Below, piece after piece: positions 41,205 to 45,875 of a stretch of DNA of 45,875 bases. Numbering within the stretch: position 1 is the stretch's first letter; each line of letters starts with the position of its first letter. The stretch covers positions 1 to 45,875 of the forward strand of contig DCUH01000049.1 in NCBI GenBank assembly GCA_002327765.1, given 5' to 3'. The notes under the pieces are model-generated. The model saw only the letters and a list, made by a program, of their open reading frames with translations. It made no database searches and was not told the origin of the DNA. Position numbers and translations under genes: made by a program. The DNA is from a bacterium UBA2219. GTDB lineage: Bacteria > Desulfobacterota > Deferrimicrobia > Deferrimicrobiales > Deferrimicrobiaceae.

Positions 41205-42781
41205 AACGCCAGCCTCCTCGACAGCCTGGCCAGGAAGACGTCCAGGTCCATCACGAAGAAATGGAACAGCAGGATGCCGACGAAGACGGCGGCGACCGCC
41301 GCGCCCGCCATCACCTTGCGCCGCTGCTTCCCCCGCGCCACGTCCGACGGGGTGAGGATCTCCGGGATCGCGACCAGCGCGGGATACGGCAGGGCCGCCG
41401 CCAGCCCTTCCAGCGTGTGCGCGGTCTGGTCGGAGGCTTCTTTGAGCGCCGCGTACCCCACCCCGCTCCCCAGCCCCAGCACCAGCCCGATCAGCAGGAT
41501 CGCCGGGACGTTGGGGCTCGACGGCCGCTCGGGAAGCCGCGCCGCCTCGACGATGGTGAACCGCTCGCCGAGCTGCTCCCTCTCGAGCCCGTGGGCGACC
41601 TGCGCGTCCATCGATTTCCGGGTCAGCTCGTCGTACTTCGCCTGCAGGTTGTTGCGCTCCACCACCAGCGTCCGGTACCCTTCCTCGACGCGCGGCGATG
41701 CCTCGATCCGCCCCCGGAACTGCCCCCGCTTCCGCTGCAGCGCCTCGACCTGCCGCTTCACCGAGCCGATCTCGGAACGTACCCCCGCCAGCTCGGAGGA
41801 GAGCTGGATGTAGGCCGGGTTGTCGGGGCGGGTCCCCTCGGTGGAGAAGCCGCCCTTCCGGAGCCGGCCTTCGAGGTCCTCGATGGCGGCCTTCGTCCGG
41901 ACGACGTCCGGGTATTCGTCGGAGTAGCGCGATTTCAGCTCCACGAGCTGGGCCTTCAAGCTTTTCAGCGTCTCCTTCTCCTGGTTCGCCGTGTCCGGGG
42001 GGACGCTCGCGAGCTGCTGCGCCAGGTAGCTCTCACGCTCTTTCAGCACCCGGAGCTGCTCGTTCGCCCGGTCGAGGTCGCGCCCCACCTGGTCCACCGC
42101 CTGCTGGTTGAGCTGCGCCAGCTCGGGGAGCGACTCGAGGTTGCGCTGCTTGTAGGCGGCGATCCGGCTGTCGAGCACCGCCATCTTCGCCTTGACGTCC
42201 TTCATCTCGTCCTCGAGGAACTTGGAGGTCTCGTAAGACTGCCGCTCGCGGGAGCGGAGGTTCTCTTCGAGGTAGAGCGAGGCGAGCTCCGCGGCGACCT
42301 TCTGCACCGTCTCGGGGTTGCGCCCCTGGTACGCGATGCTGAAGGCGATGGTCGACTGCGCGGGGCGGCCGGAGCGCGGGTCGATCACGTCGGCGCTGAT
42401 CGTGTTGAACTTGATGTCCTCGCGCATCTTCCCGACGATCTCGTCGACCGTCTCGCGGTCCTTGAGCTCTTCGTAGAGCCGGAAGCGGTTCATCACCTCG
42501 ATCAGCTTCGTCGTGCTCATGATCCTCTGGTTGATCGACTGCAGGCGCTGGTCCGCGAAGCTGGTGATGTTCGTCGCCACGTACTCCTTCGGGATCTCCT
42601 GCTCCTCGATCAGGATCGTCGTAGCGGAGGTGTAGGCCCTCGGCAGGAGCAGCGCCAGCGCCAGCGCCGTCCCGAAGACCAGAAACGCGGGCAGGACGAC
42701 GTCCCACTTCCTGCGGCGCAGGATCGCCAGGATGTCGCCCACCGACTTGACGTCGGAATCGTGCGGCTGGAAATCCGTCAT
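41201..42781 (-). CDS. Wzz/GumC-type chain-length determinant (copy 2)
   Basis: A 526-residue inner-membrane protein with an N-terminal helix (VVLPAFLVFGTALALALLL, about residues 33-52), a long periplasmic coiled-coil region, the PERPSSPNVP segment before helix 2 (AILLIGLVLGLGSGVGYAA) and a third helix (AGAAVAAVFVGILLFHFFV) near the C-terminus. It parallels copy 1 domain for domain but differs clearly in sequence. Its kinase partner starts at the ATGA overlap at 41201-41204. The pairing of a second Wzz, kinase, OPX and barrel in one cluster suggests a complete second co-polymerase/export complex. Confidence 0.92.
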   Translation of the reverse strand: MTDFQPHDSDVKSVGDILAILRRRKWDVVLPAFLVFGTALALALLLPRAYTSATTILIEEQEIPKEYVATNITSFADQRLQSINQRIMSTTKLIEVMNRFRLYEELKDRETVDEIVGKMREDIKFNTISADVIDPRSGRPAQSTIAFSIAYQGRNPETVQKVAAELASLYLEENLRSRERQSYETSKFLEDEMKDVKAKMAVLDSRIAAYKQRNLESLPELAQLNQQAVDQVGRDLDRANEQLRVLKERESYLAQQLASVPPDTANQEKETLKSLKAQLVELKSRYSDEYPDVVRTKAAIEDLEGRLRKGGFSTEGTRPDNPAYIQLSSELAGVRSEIGSVKRQVEALQRKRGQFRGRIEASPRVEEGYRTLVVERNNLQAKYDELTRKSMDAQVAHGLEREQLGERFTIVEAARLPERPSSPNVPAILLIGLVLGLGSGVGYAALKEASDQTAHTLEGLAAALPYPALVAIPEILTPSDVARGKQRRKVMAGAAVAAVFVGILLFHFFVMDLDVFLARLSRRLAL

Positions 42782-42793
42782 TCCAACTGCCTC

Positions 42794-43975
42794 CTACTCG
42801 TCGAAGAGGGGATAGGAAAGGGTCGCGCCGGCATAGACGACGCTTTGCTCCGCGCGGGTTCCGGTGAGCCGGTAATCCACCCGGGAGTATTGATACGAGG
42901 CGTCGAACGACAGGTACTTCGACTGCTTCCAGCGGATCCCGGGGCGCAGGCGGAACGACCGCTCGTCGATCTCTTCCGTGGAATACTCCCCCGGGTCGGA
43001 GCTGTTCCTGTAATACCCCGCGGAGAAGCTCGCGGAGATGTCGTGCAGGAAGCGGCGTTCCACGCCCAGCGTCGCCGAGGTCCGCAGCGATGCCCCCGAG
43101 GACCCGAACGACGGGGAGAGGCCGTGAGACAAGGCGAAGGTCGCCGTGGCCCGCTCCCCCGTGTACATCACGGAAGCATCCCCGGCGAACCCCGTGCCGC
43201 TGGAGGATTCCAAACCCGTCCCTTCCTCGAATTCCACCCGGGTGTGCATCGCTCCCGCGTTCACCTGCACGCTCCACAGCTCGTGCAGCGAACGGAACAC
43301 GCCGACGGTCAGGGTGTAGCTGTCCGTCGTCTCGTTTTCATAATCGCCGCGGCTGTACGACAGGTTCATCCGGGCCTTCGTCGTGCCGGTGGACACCGGC
43401 AGCGAGCGCATGATCCCGAGCCCCGCGGTGTGCAGCCTGGAGTCGCGCGCCAACTCCTCCGGGTAGTCGAGATATTCGAACGAGTACGACGCGGTGGCGG
43501 TCGTCTTCTCCGAGAGGATCCACTCCAGCGCGGTTCCGAAGTCGTAGCGGTCGTTTTCCGAAAAATCGACCTGCCCCGCCTCCTCGAAATGCCGGTCCGG
43601 CCGCGACTCCCTGCGGAACTCCCCCGTGCCGGAGAGGCGGAACTCCGTGGAAAGCCGGTGCGTAAAGCGCCCGGACACGGAATAGTCCGTGGCGTCGAGA
43701 TCCGAATTCTCGTTGTAGTTCTGCCATTCGAGCCTCGCCCCGAAGCCCGCCTCGGACCGTTCCGTCTTCCACGACGCATCCACCCCCGGGGAAACCGTCA
43801 GCAGCCAATCGTCCTCCCGGTCCGTCTGCGAGAAGAACAGGTTGTTGTTGTATTCCTCCCTCACCGCGACGGACGGGACCAGCCGGAAGTCGTACGCCGC
43901 GGCGCCCGCGGGGACCAGCAGCGCCAGCAAGACGGCCGCCGCTCCGGCCGACAGCAGAAATCGGTCACGGCACAT
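42794..43975 (-). CDS. Outer-membrane beta-barrel protein associated with OPX export (BBP2-like)
   Basis: A 393-residue protein with a signal peptide (LLSAGAAAVLLALLVPAGAAA) and a body made of alternating hydrophobic/polar strands rich in Y, S, T and D: VAVREEYNNNLFFSQTD, ARLEWQNYNENSD, ASYSFEYLDYPEEL, RMNLSYSRGDYENET and the last strand SVVYAGATLSYPLFDE, ending in an acidic residue after an aromatic. This matches the outer-membrane barrel family of PEP-CTERM/exosortase loci. Such barrels are thought to form the pore for short OPX proteins lacking their own membrane domain (established proposal). It overlaps the OPX gene by 11 nt. Confidence 0.85.
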   Translation of the reverse strand: MCRDRFLLSAGAAAVLLALLVPAGAAAYDFRLVPSVAVREEYNNNLFFSQTDREDDWLLTVSPGVDASWKTERSEAGFGARLEWQNYNENSDLDATDYSVSGRFTHRLSTEFRLSGTGEFRRESRPDRHFEEAGQVDFSENDRYDFGTALEWILSEKTTATASYSFEYLDYPEELARDSRLHTAGLGIMRSLPVSTGTTKARMNLSYSRGDYENETTDSYTLTVGVFRSLHELWSVQVNAGAMHTRVEFEEGTGLESSSGTGFAGDASVMYTGERATATFALSHGLSPSFGSSGASLRTSATLGVERRFLHDISASFSAGYYRNSSDPGEYSTEEIDERSFRLRPGIRWKQSKYLSFDASYQYSRVDYRLTGTRAEQSVVYAGATLSYPLFDE

Positions 43976-44555
43976 AGACCAGGTCTCCCCTCTTCAGCAG
44001 GATGTTCGACTCGAGGTTCTTCCCCGAGGTCACGTCGTCGTAATCGAACGGGATGATGACCGTCCGGTCCCCTTCCTGGCGGAAGATCCGGATCCTCGTC
44101 CGGTTGGCGAAGGCGTTGGGCCCCCCCGCGATCGCCAGCGCCTGCAGCACGTTGACGTTCGAGACGAGGATCGACCGCCCGGGGGCGTTGACCCGCCCGA
44201 GCACGTAGATGTGGTAGCTGTTCATCTGCCGCACTTCAACGGTGATCACGGGGTCGGTCATGTACCGGAGGAGCTTGCCCTCGATCTCTTTCTTGAGCTG
44301 CGCGACCGACTTCCCGGCGGCCGAAAGCTCCCCTACCAGCGGATAGGAGATCTTCCCGTCCGGCAGGACGGTCAGCAGGCGGGTCAGCGCCTGGTCCTTC
44401 CACACGTCGATGTTGAGCACGTCCCCGGGGCCGATCCGGTAATCCGCTTCCGCCCCCGCCGCCGGCGCGGGCCCTTTCGCCTCCGCCGCGAGCGACGCGC
44501 AAGGCGACGCCGCCACGACACATAACACCCATACCGTTATCATGATTTTCTTCAT
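43965..44555 (-). CDS. Polysaccharide export protein, short OPX type (copy 2)
   Basis: A 196-residue periplasmic protein, close paralog of the one at 6054-6617: YRIGPGDVLNIDVWKDQAL, VLPDGKISYPLVGELSAAGKS, VEVRQMNSYHIYVLGRVNAPGRS and LLKRGDLVYVP align block for block. The signal peptide is MKKIMITVWVLCVVAAS; no lipobox cysteine follows at the cleavage site, and the Wza membrane helix is absent. The open frame continues upstream, but ATG 44555 gives a typical signal peptide and has GAGAGGTG in front. First gene of the second export cluster; the barrel, Wzz and kinase follow with overlaps or short gaps. Confidence 0.93.
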   Translation of the reverse strand: MKKIMITVWVLCVVAASPCASLAAEAKGPAPAAGAEADYRIGPGDVLNIDVWKDQALTRLLTVLPDGKISYPLVGELSAAGKSVAQLKKEIEGKLLRYMTDPVITVEVRQMNSYHIYVLGRVNAPGRSILVSNVNVLQALAIAGGPNAFANRTRIRIFRQEGDRTVIIPFDYDDVTSGKNLESNILLKRGDLVYVP

Positions 44556-44607
44556 GCGGGCACCTCTCTTCCGCGCCATTTCATCACAGGGTCCCCCCCG
44601 TGGAAAG

Positions 44608-45057
44608 TCAAATCCCCTTCAACGCCTCCGCCGCCTCGGCCTTCCCGAGGAAGTCGCCCTCGGCCGACGCCGCTTTCTCGAGGTACTTCCTCGCCTCGTC
44701 CTTGTCCCCGGCGGAAGCCAGCGCCATCCCGTAGTGGTAGTTGATCTCCGGGTTTTCGGGAAGCCGCGCCTTCGCGGTCCGCGGGTAATCGAGCGCACGC
44801 TTCGGGTCGCCCTGCCGGAAATGGACCCAGCCGACGGTGTCGAGGACGACCGGCTCGTCCGGCCGCCGCTTCAGGGCGGACTGCGCCAGATCCATCGCCC
44901 GGCTCAAGTCTTCCTTCCTGCCGAAGCCGGAAAGCAGCGCCGCCAGGTCGTTGGCGCCCTGCCAGAAGTCGGGGCGCTTGGCCAGCGCCCACTCGCAGAC
45001 GCCGATCGCCTTCGCGCACTCCTTCCCGGAGGCAAACATCCGGACCAGCGAGCGCAT
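44608..45057 (-). CDS. Short TPR protein, probably remnant of a larger PrsT-like protein
   Basis: A 149-residue protein made of about three or four tetratricopeptide repeats: ALAKRPDFWQGANDLAALL, DLAQSALKRRPDEPVVLDTVGW, HFRQGDPKRALDYPRTAKARLPENPEINYHYGMAL and ASAGDKDEARKYLEKAAS. It resembles the C-terminal end of the much longer TPR proteins of PEP-CTERM systems. There is no signal peptide, and the protein begins inside a repeat (MRSLVRMFASGKECAKAIG). The frame upstream is closed by a TGA seven codons before the ATG, and the flank is AT-rich. That fits either a 5'-truncated gene or a small cytosolic adaptor; I favour truncation. It precedes the OPX gene by 52 nt. Confidence 0.65.
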   Translation of the reverse strand: MRSLVRMFASGKECAKAIGVCEWALAKRPDFWQGANDLAALLSGFGRKEDLSRAMDLAQSALKRRPDEPVVLDTVGWVHFRQGDPKRALDYPRTAKARLPENPEINYHYGMALASAGDKDEARKYLEKAASAEGDFLGKAEAAEALKGI

Positions 45058-45144
45058 ATATGACCTATCTTGTACTGGTCATTAAAAACAACGCCTTTCA
45101 TTATTCCGCCAATGTGATGATTCGTTTTTTAAGTGAAAGAGAAA

Positions 45145-45875
45145 CTATCTGGAGGTAGAAATCAGTGCAGTAGTAACTCTCCCTGCCGCCTCTCCATCCC
45201 ACATCTCTGGAATTCTCCCTTTCTTCCCCTTCCCCTCCAGAATGACGGAAGCCGCATTCCGTATCTTCCCCGGATCCGTCCCCACCAGGTAATTCGTCCC
45301 GAAATCGACCGTCACCGGCCTCTCCGTGTTCTCCCGGATGGTGACGCACGGCACGCCCAGCACCGTCGTCTCCTCCTGAAGCCCCCCGGAATCGGTCAGC
45401 ACCATCGCCGCCTTCCGCACGGCGTACAGCATGTCCATGTGCCCGATCGGGTCGATCATCGTGATGCCGGCGCCGTCCAGGCCGAACGCCGCGATCTTCG
45501 ACCGCGTCCGCGGGTGCACGGGAAAAAGGATCGGGATCGTGCGGGCGATCTCCGAGAGCGCCCCCCAGATCGGCTCCAGCGTCTCCCGGCGGTCGACGTT
45601 CGAAGGCCGGTGCAGGGTGAGCACGGCGTAGCGGCGGCCATCGCAAAAAGACCGGATCTGTTCCGACGGCGCGAACTCCCCCCGGTCGATCTTCGCCAGG
45701 TTGGTCATCAGCGTGTCGATCATCACGTTGCCGACCAGGTGGATCTTCTCTTCCGGGATCCCCTCGTTCTGCAGGTTCCGCATCCCCGACTCCTCGGTGA
45801 CGAATAGCAGGTCGCAGATGCAGTCGGTGAGCTTCCGATTGATCTCCTCGGGCATCGTCTCGTCGAAGGAGCGCA
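45145..45875 (-). CDS. wecB: UDP-N-acetylglucosamine 2-epimerase, non-hydrolysing (5' end cut by window)
   Basis: The C-terminal 243 residues of a GT-B-fold epimerase. SFDETMPEEINRKLTD, LCDLLFVTEESGMRNLQNEG-like, GNVMIDTL, AVLTLHRPSNVD (the conserved His-Arg), PVHPRTRSKI, DMLYAVRKAAMVLTDSGGLQEE and VTIRENTERPVTVDFGTN are all hallmark blocks, with the catalytic DSGGLQEE and the RENTERP allosteric-site segment intact. It makes UDP-ManNAc from UDP-GlcNAc (established), the likely donor precursor for the TagA/WecG-like transferase at 32331-33098. It lies upstream of the TPR gene on the same strand with an 87-nt AT-rich gap. The N-terminal part lies beyond 45875. Confidence 0.95.
   Translation of the reverse strand, partial: RSFDETMPEEINRKLTDCICDLLFVTEESGMRNLQNEGIPEEKIHLVGNVMIDTLMTNLAKIDRGEFAPSEQIRSFCDGRRYAVLTLHRPSNVDRRETLEPIWGALSEIARTIPILFPVHPRTRSKIAAFGLDGAGITMIDPIGHMDMLYAVRKAAMVLTDSGGLQEETTVLGVPCVTIRENTERPVTVDFGTNYLVGTDPGKIRNAASVILEGKGKKGRIPEMWDGEAAGRVTTALISTSR

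Noticed and set aside
41261..44056. A 931-codon plus-strand open frame across the Wzz and barrel genes
   Set aside because: It is opposite well-supported coding regions on the minus strand and has shadow composition (Arg/Leu/Asp/Gly-rich) without any domain.

Overview
The window comes from a GC-rich Gram-negative bacterium. Polysaccharide export proteins of the outer membrane, a beta-barrel partner, PEP-CTERM sorting signals and sigma-54-type promoters together point to a deltaproteobacterial-type lineage; that placement is inference, since there is no rRNA or other taxonomic marker here. I saw no rRNA, tRNA, CRISPR array, transposase or integrase.

Positions 1-6067 are a housekeeping and small-enzyme stretch: a YbaK/EbsC aminoacyl-tRNA deacylase (cut by the left edge), a short-chain dehydrogenase, a secreted Lys/Pro/Ala-rich protein, a bacteriohemerythrin, a CopZ-like metallochaperone, an aminoglycoside-phosphotransferase-like kinase overlapping an adenylylsulfate-kinase-like protein, a macrodomain protein and a CCA-adding/poly(A) polymerase family enzyme.

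Positions 6054-45875 are almost entirely devoted to making, modifying and exporting a surface polysaccharide, in the style of PEP-CTERM/exosortase-associated loci. An outer module (6054-18853) holds an export protein (OPX), a membrane acyltransferase, a very small PEP-CTERM protein, a lipoprotein, two family-2 glycosyltransferases, a sugar aminotransferase, three tandem CelD/FemAB-like GNAT proteins, a flippase and a secreted beta-helix protein. A long minus-strand run (18983-38007, 14 genes, many overlapping by 4 nt) reads in transcription order: Wzz-like chain-length protein, BY-kinase, initiating sugar-phosphate transferase, an unknown alpha-helical protein, TagA/WecG transferase, O-antigen ligase/polymerase, sulfotransferase, a glycosyltransferase-deacetylase-like fusion, a second GT4, an asparagine-synthase-like amidotransferase, a fourth GNAT protein, a NodB deacetylase, a third GT4 and a heparinase II/III-type lyase. 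A second set of export machinery (39373-44555) has its own OPX, beta-barrel, Wzz and a zinc-ribbon-fused BY-kinase, ending in a classical PEP-CTERM protein. The right edge cuts a UDP-GlcNAc 2-epimerase.

Four intergenic sites fit the sigma-54 -24/-12 pattern (GG-N10-GC with TTGC at -12). They precede the acyltransferase, the tiny PEP-CTERM gene, the beta-helix gene and the 14-gene polysaccharide operon, and suggest a shared RpoN/enhancer-dependent regulon. No exosortase, no PrsK/PrsR-type regulator and no sigma-54 activator gene lies in the window, so these must be elsewhere if the system is complete. A short AT-rich stretch covering the GT2 and aminotransferase genes (about 8866-11150) looks like a later acquisition.
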